Below are positions 23,143-34,314 of a DNA stretch of 64,000 nucleotides, one piece after another (the stretch's first letter is position 1; each line of letters opens with the position of its first letter). The position numbers and the translations under genes are program-made. The notes below the pieces were generated by a model. The model did no database searches and was not told where the DNA came from. It saw only the letters and a list, made by a program, of their open reading frames with translations. This DNA comes from Nemertoderma westbladi (Eukaryota > Xenacoelomorpha > Nemertodermatida > Nemertodermatidae), in contig JAUCBJ010004440.1 in the NCBI GenBank assembly GCA_032718475.1, positions 1-64,000 of the forward strand, in the 5' to 3' direction.

Positions 23143-24015
23143 CGTAATTGAAGCATCCTCGTTAAGTAAGATAAAAATTTTTTATGGTAGCTAGAGTTTT
23201 AGATAGGTTTAGCTAGTAATTTCGACACTGGTTCCGATATCCCACTTCCCTCTATAAATATTTTGTAGTATCTAGTTCTTTTTACTATTTGTATAGAAAA
23301 TGTTCCAGAACAATTTTGCTATTCATTTTAAAAAAAATTATGTTCTAGAACAAATATTTTTTGTTCTAGAACATTTTTTAGAAAAAAATCTGGATTCTAT
23401 TTAAAACTCATGGAATTGTTCTAAAACGTGTTAAAATCAATAAAAAAAATTGTGAAAAAAAATATTGTGAAAAAAAAATTTTTTTTTTTTTAATTTTTAA
23501 ATTTTTTTATTGATTTTAAACACGTTTTAGAACGATTATATGCGTTTTAAATAGAATCCAGATTTTTTTCAAAAAATGTTTGAGAACAAAAAATATTTGT
23601 TCTAGAACATATTTTTAAGCAATGAATAGCTAACATGTTCTGGAACATTTTCTATAGAAATAGTAAAAAGACTAACTACAGTACTACAAAATATTCATAG
23701 AGGGAAGTAGGATATCGGAACCAGTGTCGAAATTACTAGCTAAACCTACCTAAAACACTAGCTACCATAAAAAAAAATTTATCTTAACACCACAGGAGCG
23801 GCGAGCGGCAGCCAGCGGCGGGAGGCCGCAGTGAGCGGCGACTTTTAGTATGATGCACGATAGCATGATGCAGCCATTTGTGGTGAATCATCACCCATAG
23901 AAAATAATGTGTTCTATTTTTAAAAAGTGGCCGTTCGCTGCGGCCTCTCGCCGCTGCCGCTCGCCGCTCCTGTGGTGTATCATGGCCTTTACTTAACGAA
24001 GATGCTTCAATTACG
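23143..24015. mobile_element. Foldback element L with TGTTCTAGAACA palindromes
   Basis: The left arm (23143-23450) and right arm (23480-23786 plus 23989-24015) are reverse complements. Outer words are GTAATTGAAGCATCCTCGTT on the left and its near-complement on the right. The palindrome TGTTCTAGAACA is iterated in both arms. The centre is an A/T hairpin. The right arm is interrupted by the smaller insertion M. Confidence 0.82.
23787..23988. mobile_element. Small GC-rich inverted-repeat insertion M within L, apparent 3-bp TSD TTA
   Basis: ACACCACAGGAGCGGCGAGC on the left is mirrored by GCTCGCCGCTCCTGTGGTGT on the right. Comparison with the uninterrupted left arm of L shows the insertion point: TTA is repeated at 23784-23786 and 23989-23991. 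The TTA duplication recalls PIF/Harbinger MITEs. The right end has about 10 extra bases before TTA, so the exact termini are uncertain. Confidence 0.65.
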
Positions 24016-25735
24016 AGGACAATTACCCCCAACGGAAGTGAAAAGTTCGAAAATTTTTAAATCGAAAATTTTAGAAAAGTGTTGTTTTTGAAGTTTGACA
24101 GAAGGGCTTTCGTGTTGTGATATCGGTTTTCACCATTGAATAATTTAATGACTTCAAAAACTACACTTTCAACAACAACATTTATGGCTGATATTTATGA
24201 ATCTCTGTATAAAACAACCATTTTCTCAGTTAAATTCATCCCTACTACTTTTCTATTTTTTACTCAATGGTCATCAAACATACAGTATACCAAAATGTAG
24301 CAACTTTAGGGCTACAATCGTGATCATTGGTTTTGTTAAACAAGGCCATTTGGATTTTCTAGATACAATTTTGTAACTGTTTGTACTGTAACTTTGTATT
24401 TGGAAAATATTTGATTCCAAAAATATAGCTCGATTTTAAAACCCCCATAAATTTTACTAAAACAATGATTTTCTGCTACAATTTTGAAAGAAGATAGCAT
24501 ACTGTAGGTCCATTTTGCCAAAGTCGTGGACCGAGAACTGCAACCCAGGTGGTATTACAGATCCTTAAACATGAGATATTCATCTTTATATTTACATATA
24601 AATCCCTCAAAATTTATACAAATTTTGAAAAAACCGACCTGCACAAAAGTGCCACATTATTCGAATAAACGGGTATACGAAGCTATACATACTCAGGTTT
24701 TCTTAGTAAAACATCACTGGACATTGTGTTAAAGTTTCAGAATAGTAACTTTATAAATTATAAAATAGATTTGGGGTAAAGGTCCCCTTAATGATGACGT
24801 CTACAGTATTCCTTGAGATACACCCACACAGAGAACCATTACACGTTTTTCACTCACCCGCAATACCGTATGTATACTGTATGTTCTCCAACGCTATTAA
24901 ATATTTAGGCCCTACTATAAAGCTACACATACGTACTGTATCATTATCATTAAACTACTGTACTATACGTACTGTACATACCAATTTACAATATTTAAAA
25001 CTCAACATTACTGCGATATAGGCTACATTACATTATAGGCCATACTGTTTACATTGTAGGAATAAAAAAACTTCAATTATTATCAAGCAAGGCCATCAGC
25101 CCACGATTAACTTCTCCAGAGCATTGGCCCATTATAATATACAGTCTGGACTTATTGGAGGTGCCTGGATCTGGAGCCTAGATCTGGCATGATGGTGCAC
25201 AATGGCTATAGTTCAGCTACCCTGGACATCGGAATACAGAGTTTACATTGAATGAGCGTCAAGCCCTGGGATTACAGCATCAATCTTGCATTCCATATAA
25301 CGGCGGGAAAGCCTCATTAACTATCCGATGCCGATCGTTGGCAACGTAAATCCATCATAGGCCTACAGGATTCACAGGACCCTGGATATTCAATGAAAGA
25401 GCGCTGCAGGGATTATTAGTTCTCTTCCACACACTGTATTGTTATATTACAGTAAGTTATTTACTAGGCGGTAAGCTGGCAGTGTGACAGCGTGTCGCAG
25501 GATAGTACAACGTTATTTTAAGGTTATATTGGCAGCTGACATTTAATATTCTCTGCTGACATATTATGCATGGTCGTTTTACAGATGAGATTACTCTACA
25601 ATCTGTAGAAAAGTGGAGATTATATTATACAGAAAATCACATATCATCACCAAAATTATAGCTATATATACAGTATATGGCTTTCCATATAATGTAAATT
25701 TATTTTATCCATTCCCTTTAAAAATTAATGTATTT
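24016..25735. other. AT-rich stretch without supported features
   Basis: I looked for coding sequence, inverted repeats and RNA genes and found none that hold up. The less AT-rich part at 25085-25420 has short frames but no recognisable domain. Confidence 0.4.
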
Positions 25736-25759
25736 AGGGGGGAGGGGGGGGGGGGGGGG
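25736..25759 (+). repeat. Poly-G tract
   Basis: Six G, one A, then sixteen G. It is one of several long G or C runs in the window (30080-30103, 34288-34314, 35302-35319, 40083-40104, 40543-40563 and 51930-51947). Confidence 0.95.
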
Positions 25760-26435
25760 CAGGGTCCCGTCCCCCACCACGTTCCAACAACTATAGGGCT
25801 CGGCCGAACTATAGAGGAGCCGAACCGAACCGCGTAGTGCTTGGATTTATTACTGGTTACTTGGATTTGAAACTGCGTGCTCAGATTTGTAACCATTTAT
25901 AACCAATCCTAACCAGGGACATCTAGTTGCGACAGGGTGCTCATATACAGTATGTAACCAAACATACTGATTTGTAACCAGGAAATCCAATTTGTTACAT
26001 GACTCTCAGATTTGTAAAATTGAAACTCAAATTCATAACTCTGCAACCATACTGTATGACTTGTTTTTTTATGAAATAAAAGGTTGGTTCCCTATCTCTC
26101 TTAGGCCCGACACTAGTATAAAAATCTTATGAAAATATATTTTAACTTTCGATTCTTGCATTTTTTGATCGGATGTTTTTATATACTGATATAAACAGGA
26201 ACATTCTTCAAATTTCTCATTTCCTAGTCTAATATACAGGGATGAGAGTTTTTTGAAAATGTTTTTTTAAGGAAATTTCCGAAAAAGTTTATTTCATTCG
26301 TAGTTACGACCACAAGAGACAAGACAACGAACCACCTAAACACATCTAAGCAGGAATCCCTTGTTTCTAGTCTTTACTCTACTTGTTTTTTATTATGTGT
26401 ATGCAGAATGCGCTTAATAAAATAATTAATAAAAT
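25760..26435. other. Spacer; decayed repeat sequence
   Basis: TTTGTAACC-type words recur between 25850 and 26040, suggesting a degenerate tandem repeat. GGAAATTTCC appears near 26268-26280 and anticipates the minisatellite downstream. No gene is seen. Confidence 0.4.
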
Positions 26436-26516
26436 AGGAAATTTCCAGAAAAATGTATAGGAAATTTCCGGAGAAATGTATAGGAAATTTCCGGAGAAAT
26501 GTATAGGAAATTTCCA
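26436..26516 (+). repeat. 23-bp minisatellite with GGAAATTTCC palindrome (about 3.5 units)
   Basis: ATAGGAAATTTCCGGAGAAA-type units repeat with a period of about 23 bp. A related GGAAATTTCC occurs near 26270. It may be the subterminal motif of a small element (CAGGGATGAG near 26236), but the right end is unclear. Confidence 0.8.
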
Positions 26517-26660
26517 ATCATTACCTGACTCGCAACCTTAAAAATTTATTTACATCTAAATTCTGGTTTCTTTGAAAGGTATTTACAATAAATAGATTGA
26601 ATAGTTAGGGTAATTAATTCCCCAGCGTATTTCAGTATAATATAGTCAGTGCAGATAGAA

Positions 26661-26890
26661 GGGGAAACTCGAATAAAAATTCATCCCTCTCCAGGGGAAA
26701 TTGGACGCAAATAACAGCTGATTAATCTCAAAAATAAAACTGTAACCTGTTCTATTTTTTTAGGTTTATTGTTTTGGTTAAAATAGCGTGCCACTGTAAC
26801 CTGCTCCTTTCCCTAAATTGCGATTTTAACATTGAGGCGGGATATTAATTCGACAAGATACGATTTGCGTCCAGTTTCAGTTCCTGTCTC
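26661..26890 (-). mobile_element. Family-R repeat (about 230 bp), minus orientation
   Basis: On the minus strand it reads ACTGGACGCAAAT, GAATTAATATCCCGCCTCAA, the 50-bp core, a second GAACAGGTTACAG, and ATTTGCGTCCAATTTCCCC. The ends thus carry an inverted GGACGCAAAT. The same order is seen at 61158-61390 and, in part, at 30073-30212 and 30487-30621. It is a short non-autonomous repeat of unknown class. Confidence 0.72.
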
Positions 26891-27386
26891 AGTCTGTGAC
26901 AAGTGCTTGGCGCCGCATATGTTGTATTGGGCAAACCCAATACAGTAGTACATAGTAGAGCCCAGGCCCCCCACCACTGATCCGGCCCCAGGCCACCCAC
27001 CACTATAAATTGGCCCTGTGTAATAGTAATAAAGAAAGGCAGTGATTTTTTATGTCAATTTATTTGACTTTTTTTGTCACTTTTTTTTTACGAATTATGC
27101 ATAATGACTTTTGTTGTCCATTTAATGACTTTTATTATCAATTTTTATGTATGTATTTCTTCAAACTGTCAGACTGCTAATTTCTGGACTGTCAGACAGT
27201 TGATTTCACTATGCCTGTGCCAAAACATTCCATGATTCCATGATTTATAGACTATGAGATAGATTTCCATATGCGCCTGTGGTAAAAAGAATCTATATTT
27301 AATAGTTTGTGGTTGTTGTCGATAATCGATTACCACATGACGTAGCAAAACACTCATTTTATAGCCAAAAACAATTACCAATTGAT
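26891..27386. other. Spacer before the 68-bp array
   Basis: AT-rich. It includes TGACTTTTTTTGTCAC-type words near 27060 that have an imperfect inverse near 28370-28430, possibly the ends of a larger element around the array. No coding sequence is seen. Confidence 0.35.
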
Positions 27387-27960
27387 GGAAAGGAGCAGGT
27401 TAAGGCCGAGTTTTCTAACCGAAACAATAAACAGTCACTTTACCAAATCAGGGAAAGGAGCAGGTTACAGAGACGGGATTTTCTAACCAAAACAATAAAC
27501 GATCATTTAACTAATTGAGGGAAAGGAGCAGGTTACAGCGACGGGATTTTCTAACCAAAACAATAAACGATAACATTACCAATTGAGAGAAAGGAGCAGG
27601 TTACAGAGGCGGGATTTTCTAACCAAAACAATAAACGATAACATTACCAATTGAGGGAAAGGAGCAGGTTACAGAGGCGGGATTTCCTAACCAAAACAAT
27701 AAACGATCACTTAAACTAATTGAGGGAAAGCAGCAGGTTACAGAGGCGGGATTTTCTAACCAAAACAATAAACAGTCACTTTACCAAATCAGGGAAAGGA
27801 GCAGGTTACAGAGACGGGATTTTCTAACCAAAACAATAAACGATTATTTAACTAATTGAGGGAAAGGAGCAGGTTACAGAGACGGGATTTTCTAACCAAA
27901 ACAATAAACGATCATTTAACTAATTGAGGGAAAGGGGCAGGTTACAGAGGCGGGCCTTCT
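27387..27960 (+). repeat. 68-bp satellite array (about 8.5 units)
   Basis: Tandem units of GGGAAAGGAGCAGGTTACAG, GGGATTTTCTAACC and AAAACAATAAAC with alternating tails; adjacent starts 27451 and 27519 give the 68-bp period. It is the same family as 22265-22570. Tail variants mix along the array, as in a satellite evolving by unequal exchange. Confidence 0.93.
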
Positions 27961-29598
27961 GTGCTGTTGGAAGTAGTGGAGCCGCTATCCGTAACACTAC
28001 TCAGACAGTAGTCATGATCCATTATTGATTATAAAACTAATACAGTAAGGCCTAAATTATGTGAAAGGTATATCCACATTTTCCACAATCCTGCAATCCA
28101 GTTTCGCCTATCAATTATTTAAAATTTATTAGCACAACCGGTAGGCCTACCATTACCGTATTTAAATGGTAGGCTACACAGTAGGCCTATAGCAGTACCA
28201 GTGCCGGTACCGGTACTAAAATACAGAAATACCTGCTTTATACCTACATCTGTACATACAATACAGCAAAATAGTGCTATATACAGTATATACTAACCGG
28301 TACTGATAGCCTGAGAGAACAGCAGTAGAGAAACCGGTAGCATGGAACCTAACATTAGACTTTTGGATGACATAAAAAATCAAAAAAAATTGACAAAAAA
28401 AGGATAAAAATGGACAATAAAAATTATTGCGATAAAGAAATAAGTGTAATATTCATCTACTATACTACTACTACTGTACAGTAATGTTTACTATGGGCAT
28501 GATGCATTGCAGCTGCATTATATTTATATAGCGTCTTACCTACATGTAACTTATGTAACTTTTGAATATACAGTACTGTAGCTTGTTAGTTATGGAAAGC
28601 ACATTAAAATAAAAGAGTTTTTAATTCGCGACAAAACAAAAAAAATTATAGTTAATTGCAGTTCTGAGTTTGATACATAGGTAAACGGTTAAAGATTGAC
28701 GGTGGGGCAAATGAAAAGCAGCGACCACCAATTTGAGTTTGTAACCGGGCACTTCAAGGGGATCACTCAGGCCCAAAATTAAAAACAAATTGAACTTTCT
28801 CTTTTTTTCAATTTCTGTTAGCTCTAATATTCCTGAGTTCTGAACAGTGATTATAATGATTATGACAATTATTATTATGTCGGCGGATGGTAAGGGGAGA
28901 TGGTACCCCAGGCTATCACCAGAACTCTAGGCCTAGGCTTAAAATATTTCTATCTAAAAGGTTTTGAAGAAGTTGTACATGTGGTGTTTCCCCACCATAG
29001 AAGTCTGCAGTAGAAGCACATTACAACTACATAGTTTAGCGGCTAAATGATGCGTAGAGAATAGGGTCCTAGCTAGCTGGCCAATTTAATGCATTCATGC
29101 CAAAACGAATACTCCCAAGGCGCTACTAAAGGGGCATTGGGATATCGGGAAATAAAGTCAAACTCATATCTCAACGAATTTGCATTGCACATTGTACGCC
29201 CATACGTAGCTGTACCGTATATACCAATTATTATAATAACAGTGTACAGAAGCAGTGCAGTGCTGGTATACCGTATACCATTGACTAGGCTACAGGCACG
29301 CATACAATAGGTACTGTACAATATATCAAGATTTATTTACTCGCACACACCACCATGCTTTAATCAATAGATACCGAATATTATATAACTTACATGTGAT
29401 ATACTGTATACTGTGCATTACTGAAGGGTAGGTCTGTGAGTGTAGAACAATGTTTTCTTAAGTTTTATTCAGCAATAACGGCCTTAGAGTAAGGCTTAAT
29501 ATCGCGTTGTTATACTGTAGAACATTAATTGTAAAAATTCATAAGCATAGGGCCTACCGGTAGTCATTTCAGGGATGGTTCTGAAAGAGGACAATTAC
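27961..29598. other. AT-rich stretch without supported genes
   Basis: Scattered TAGGCCTA and CCGGTACCGGTAC palindromes. Overlapping frames on opposite strands at 29073-29321 show no domain. I see nothing else here. Confidence 0.4.
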
Positions 29599-30062
29599 CG
29601 AAAGTCATGCGAAGGTTATCGAAAAGGTTAAAGTAGGGGTGAAAGCTGTCCATTCACTGATATAGGGGGAACATTTCGGGTTATAAGATAGGGGTTCTAA
29701 TTCAAATAATTGCCGTTTAATTTCAAATCTCCCTTCGTGTTGTACAGGAGCCGTGTCGTACTACTGTACAGTAGCAGTTGTCTCCTAATTGGCTAATATT
29801 TAATGAGGTTATTTCTATTACCGAAGTGGCTGATTTCTGAGTTGCGGATTCAACATCTAAGCGCTAGTGGGAGGGACTCCAGTACCTCCTCTGCAGTAGC
29901 CTAGCCTAGCACTTCTGTAGTACAACCTACAGCAGTGTATATGTATATATACATATATGTATGTATATTTCGCGAAGGTTTATTTGAAATTATACGGGAA
30001 TTATTTGAATTAGAGCCATAGATAGCCTTCGCCCCTGCTTTAACTTTTACGGTATACGTTCG
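29599..30062. mobile_element. Inverted-repeat element Q (MITE-like, about 460 bp)
   Basis: The left arm (CCGAAAGTCATGCGAAGGTT, then TTAAAGTAGGGGTGAAAGCT and TCTAATTCAAATAATT) is mirrored on the right by AATTATTTGAATTAGA, GCCCCTGCTTTAACTTTTAC and GCATAACTTTCGG. The arms are about 110-150 bp and imperfect. No target duplication was identified. Confidence 0.65.
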
Positions 30063-30072
30063 CATAACTTTC

Positions 30073-30212
30073 GGAGACAGGGGGGGGGGGGGGGGGGGGG
30101 GGGACTGGACGCAAATATTGGTGAATTAATATTCCACCTCAATGTTAAATTATCAATTTAGGGAAAGGAGCAGGTAACAGTGTCACGTTATTTTAACCAA
30201 AACAATAAACTA
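30073..30212 (+). mobile_element. Partial family-R repeat with expanded poly-G
   Basis: GAGACAG leads into 24 G, then ACTGGACGCAAAT, CACCTCAATGTTAAATT and the 50-bp core ending AACCAAAACAATAAAC. The intact relative at 61158 has GAGACAGGGGAGG at the same place, so the G tract looks like expansion of the element's own G4 run. Confidence 0.68.
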
Positions 30213-30486
30213 GCCAGCCTATTTGTGGGAACTGCATTATAGGCCTAATTATTAATTAAGTTTCAAGACGTTATGAATCGCATATATTCCTAAACATGGA
30301 ATGGGAGTTTCCTACTATTATTAAAAATATTATAACCAATATATGGATGTCTATTACTATGTATAGTTATAATAATTGAAATGTTACAATGTTTAAATAA
30401 GTAGACCTAAGACAATTTATCAGCTTTCAACAGAATTTCTACTCTAAACGTTCACTTAGCTACAACCTTCAAGTTAATAATGTGTT
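30213..30486. other. Spacer between two family-R copies
   Basis: AT-rich with no gene seen. The two R copies on either side are in the same orientation, so this may be insertion sequence or a duplicated flank. Confidence 0.35.
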
Positions 30487-30621
30487 GTGCGAATTAATAT
30501 CCCGCCTCAATGTTAAATTCTCAATTTAGGGAAAGGAACAGGTTACAGAGGCACGTTATCTTAACCAAAACAATAAACTAAACACAATAGAACAAGTTAC
30601 AGTTTTATTTTCGAGAGTAAT
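30487..30621 (+). mobile_element. Family-R repeat cut by a LINE fragment
   Basis: GCGAATTAATATCCCGCCTC, the 50-bp core and GAACAAGTTACAG are followed by TTTTCGAGAGTAATC. The sequence then jumps into LINE coding sequence at about 30622, where the R copy at 61158 continues AGCTGTTATTTGC. Confidence 0.7.
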
Positions 30622-31880
30622 CTGGTCCGTGGAAATCAGAATGGGTTCCGTAAAGGTCGTGGGACCATGGAGCCCATTTTGGCACTTAGAAGGATAATTG
30701 AAGAGTTATCAAAAAGAAAGACAGGCATCTGGCTGTTAACTTTGCTGACTTCTTCAAGGCCATTGATTCAGTCTCTCCCTCACGTATGTTCACCATACTT
30801 TCATTATATGGGAATCCTGATGAAATTATTGCAGCAATCAGATCAGTATACGATGGTTCGACAACATTTGTGTCTACTGCTGACGGTGACACAGAACCAT
30901 TTGAAGTGTTATGGGGTGTCCTTCAGGGAACACACTTGCGCCATTCTCATTCATAATTGTGGTTGACTATGTTCTACGCATGTCCTTAGATCATCATAAT
31001 GATGATGGGGTGATGATAACTCCACCTACTGGCTCCAGAAGTCGAGGAAATCCTGCCAAGTACCTAACTGATCTAGACTTTGCTGATGACTTAGGTGTAC
31101 TCTCAGAATCACTAGAGGGAGCCCAACGGCTCCTCTGCTCATTAGAACAGGCTGCTTCTAGTATTGGTCTGTTTATTAACTCCAAAAAGACCAAAATTTT
31201 GACAGTTTAATTTGAAAGATGAGCATCGGATGAGCATAAGCTCAAAGGATGGTATGCTCGACCATGTGGATAACTTCTGTTAACTGGGATCATGGATTCG
31301 GAAATCAGGCGAGGACCTTCGAATACGTAAGGGAAAGGCATGGGCAGCCTTGAATAGGCTTTCCAGGACTTGGAAGTCACATAGAATTAATCGGTAACTG
31401 AAGGTCCGATTATTCAGAGCAGCAGTAGTTCCAGTACTCCTCTATCGGAGTCCATGCTGGGCTCTAACTGCTGAGGACACCAAATCTCTGGATGGCACAT
31501 CCACAAGAATGCTACGCCGGGTTCACTGTGTCAAGTACAATGCACAGATCTCCAATCAGACATTGGAGGTGTCTCATTGGTTCCGCCAAGCTTGACACTA
31601 GAACAAAGCCGCCTCCGCTTTGAAGGAAATTGCTTTCGCCGTGAGGACCAGCCAGTGCATAATCTTGTGCTTTGGCAGCCTCATGTAGTGAATCAGCATG
31701 GTGGACAGCCCATGAGATGATTGAGATGATTAAAGGACATTGGCCTCGATGATGCGGATGATCTAGCAAATGTCATGGGTGATAAAGAGTTGTGGCGGCG
31801 CAATTTTGTCGACAAGCCGGCACAGCATTCTTGAAAATGTAGCTGCAATGCAGCTTGCCGATCCTAGGAGTAGCGCGGGG
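30622..31880 (+). pseudogene. Decayed RTE-like LINE fragment (reverse transcriptase to 3' tail)
   Basis: Bases collinear with the minus-strand LINE at 43750-46804 start at the NQNGFRKG motif. They continue through the palm region with LTDLDFADDLGVLSES (catalytic FADD) to the C-terminal domain and 3' tail near 31880. Frameshifts split it into frames at 30667-30966 and 30911-31210, and later stops break the rest. It is 5'-truncated. It preserves the 3' coding end (GTGCTTTGGCAGCCTCATG onward) that the longer copy lacks. Confidence 0.88.
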
Positions 31881-32327
31881 AGGTTTAAATCATGCGTTGA
31901 AGTCAAATTTATTGATATTATTTCGGAACTTTATTCGGATGTTATTAGGTTACAACCCCATTTCTTAATTAATTGACAACATTTTTTTTTGTTTGATTTG
32001 TTGTCGGCTTTTGGTCTAAAGTGAAAATGAAATCAAAATGAAAGGAAATGATTTTTGGCTGAATCTTATAATTTTAAGGGGGTGGAGTTTTTTTTATGGT
32101 GTTTTCTTAATTTGTTTATATCTCAAATATGGTTTGAAAAATGCGCAGAAAACGATATACCATCGAAAAGAGAATCAACTAAAGTAACTAATAATGTGAA
32201 AAATACTTTTTTGGCGCCCCCTAGCGGCAGATTTGAGATTTCAACAATTTCTCAAAAAAAAGACCACTCCTCCGTTCGTTTCCATTTTTATTTTTCGATA
32301 CCACATTTTTTGGAACCAGCATGTTAA
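31881..32327. other. Spacer before element J
   Basis: AT-rich. The frame at 32055-32327 has no recognisable domain, and CCCCCTAGCGGCAG near 32216 is a common repeat-like word. No supported gene. Confidence 0.35.
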
Positions 32328-32999
32328 CCCTGCAAACCACCAATTAATCTAACGTTGGGTTTATGTTAGACATTCGTTAAAAAATTACAGTTAGAATTTA
32401 ACCATAAACCTACGTTAAAATACGTTAGAATTCTGTCAATTTTTAACGTTAATTTTTTACTGTAATTATACGTTAAAAATCAACAGTGATCTGACATTTA
32501 CAAATTCTTTAACGTTGATTTAACGTTAATTTTTAACGTTCATTATTATCGTTAATTTAGCATTAAAATACATCAGATTTTAACGATGATTAGTGAATCA
32601 CTTAACTGATTCATCAATGGATAACATTGGCTATGTCTAGCTGACCATCCGATGACTATGTTCATTTCGTATTTTGTTAAATTTTTGTGATACGAGTGTA
32701 ATTTTTTAAATATTATTTTTAATTATTTTCCTTACTAGTCAGCATCTGTGTACCAGTACCAAGCGTACAGTAGCCAGGGCATAAATTTTATTGACAATTC
32801 CATCTTCATGGACGTTTTCCAACGTAACGTTCATAACGTTTTGACTTTTATTAAGTAATTTTATTGAAGATTATATATCGATAAAAAACAATATGGTTTT
32901 AGCGACGAAATGTTCAGGAGACGAAAAAAAATAATTTAGAAACTAACTTTGTACGAATGCGATATTATTGGAGGTGACGAACGAAACGAGACTTACTTT

Positions 33000-33215
33000 G
33001 GGCCGTGGACCCAATTACGGTTACCAAGAGTTACAGTAACTGACTACCACATACATTTACAAATCGAAAAACTTGATCAACACGATTCCTATTTTATCGG
33101 CAATACCAGTCTTATATTCTACCAGGAGATTGAGCTTAATTACATCGCTATAAACAGTAAGAATTTGACCGTATCTGAGGGCAATGTATCACATATTCAT
33201 TATTATTCAGGATAA
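33000..33215 (+). pseudogene. M1 aminopeptidase N-terminal-domain fragment
   Basis: M1 aminopeptidases (APN/ERAP type) are zinc exopeptidases, often type II membrane ectoenzymes. The frame here starts GPWTQLRLPRVTVTDYHIHL and goes on through IEKLDQHDSYFIGNTSLIFY to IAINSKNLTVSEGNVSHI. It fits the family's first beta-saddle domain in order: RLP, then a P/T-x-x-Y-x-h-x-L strand, F-x-G, and the I-x-x-x-S-K-x-L strand. About 70 codons are open and then TAA follows. The catalytic GAMEN and HEXXH regions are absent, so it cannot be a peptidase. It sits inside inverted-repeat element J. A real 5' exon of a gene continuing elsewhere is the alternative. Confidence 0.68.
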
Positions 33216-33577
33216 TGTGTCCTGAAAATACTCATACATATTCTTTCGGTTGACTCAACAGTTGTCTCTTATTTGACTCTCATTGGTTCGCTCTGTTGAC
33301 TCACCTGTGGTCTCTCTGTTGTATTGTTGAAATAACTAGTAAACAGAATTTGTGAATACGGGGTCATCTTTTTTTCCTGTCTAGAGTAGCTGGTTGAGTT
33401 AATATCCTGACCTAACCATCGGAATTATACTAAATGTATCACATGTGTCACTACACTGAAAAAAACAAACTACCGTTCAAAAGTTTCAATAGCGTTTATG
33501 GACAATTCCAAGTGTGGCTTATTCGCCGAGTCGAAGACCAGCGTTTTTCTAATAATCCGTAACAAATGACATGGAGC

Positions 33578-33868
33578 CCGGTTTGCATATTACCAATTGT
33601 GGTGTCGTTTCAGCCTATTTTAACATATTATTAACTTAATTTCGTGAATATTTAATGTCGATAAGATTTCACCATTTAAGCAAGGTACATTTTAAAGGAA
33701 AGGAGCAAGTAGTAGCAAGCAGGCTTTTCTAACCAAAACAATAAACTAAATTTTGGAGCACAATTTACAGGACAATTTTTACATCTAGGCACTATGTTTT
33801 CAATATTAATTTAACATTAACCTTATGGGAAGACTGAAACGACACCCCAATTGGCAATTTAGGTCCGG
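33578..33868. mobile_element. Small inverted-repeat element K inside J
   Basis: ACCAATTGTGGTGTCGTTTC on the left is mirrored by GAAACGACACCCCAATTGG on the right, with CCCGG near each outer edge. The interior contains one copy of the dispersed 50-bp core (33698-33750). Confidence 0.65.
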
Positions 33869-34287
33869 GTTACCAAATTGGTATGAAGTTTTATCTCCCT
33901 TCACTGCGTCCGAACTCCTTAAATGATATAATATCAGCTTAAAAACTACTATAGAGAATTGGTAATTATTAATTCCTTCCATCGAATCTGGTAACTAATT
34001 ACAAATATTTATGGCAATTAGTGTTAATTAAGGTGTTTCCAATTAGGGGATACCCCATTTTGCAATTAGTTTTATTTCAGATATCCTACTGTATTTTGCA
34101 ATGAGACAATGTGGGGTTATCCAAATTTATTTTTTTATTTCTAGGGTAAAAATGGGATATCATGTAGACGTAATAGTAAAATGTTTCATGATAACATAAT
34201 ATTATCCGAGGGGGGGGGGGGTATTCGGTCGTACCTCAACACTGGGGATGGGGAAGGGTGCTTAGTTGAACATACCTCGTCAGTAGT

Positions 34288-34314
34288 GGGGGGGGGGGGG
34301 GGGGGGGGGGGGGG
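34288..34314 (+). repeat. Poly-G tract (27 G)
   Basis: An uninterrupted G run inside element J. A shorter run (34210-34221) lies just upstream and another at 35302-35319. Confidence 0.95.

Noticed and set aside
24526-25021. Small open frames in the AT-rich stretch
   Set aside because: Length is within chance expectation and no motif or splice context supports them.
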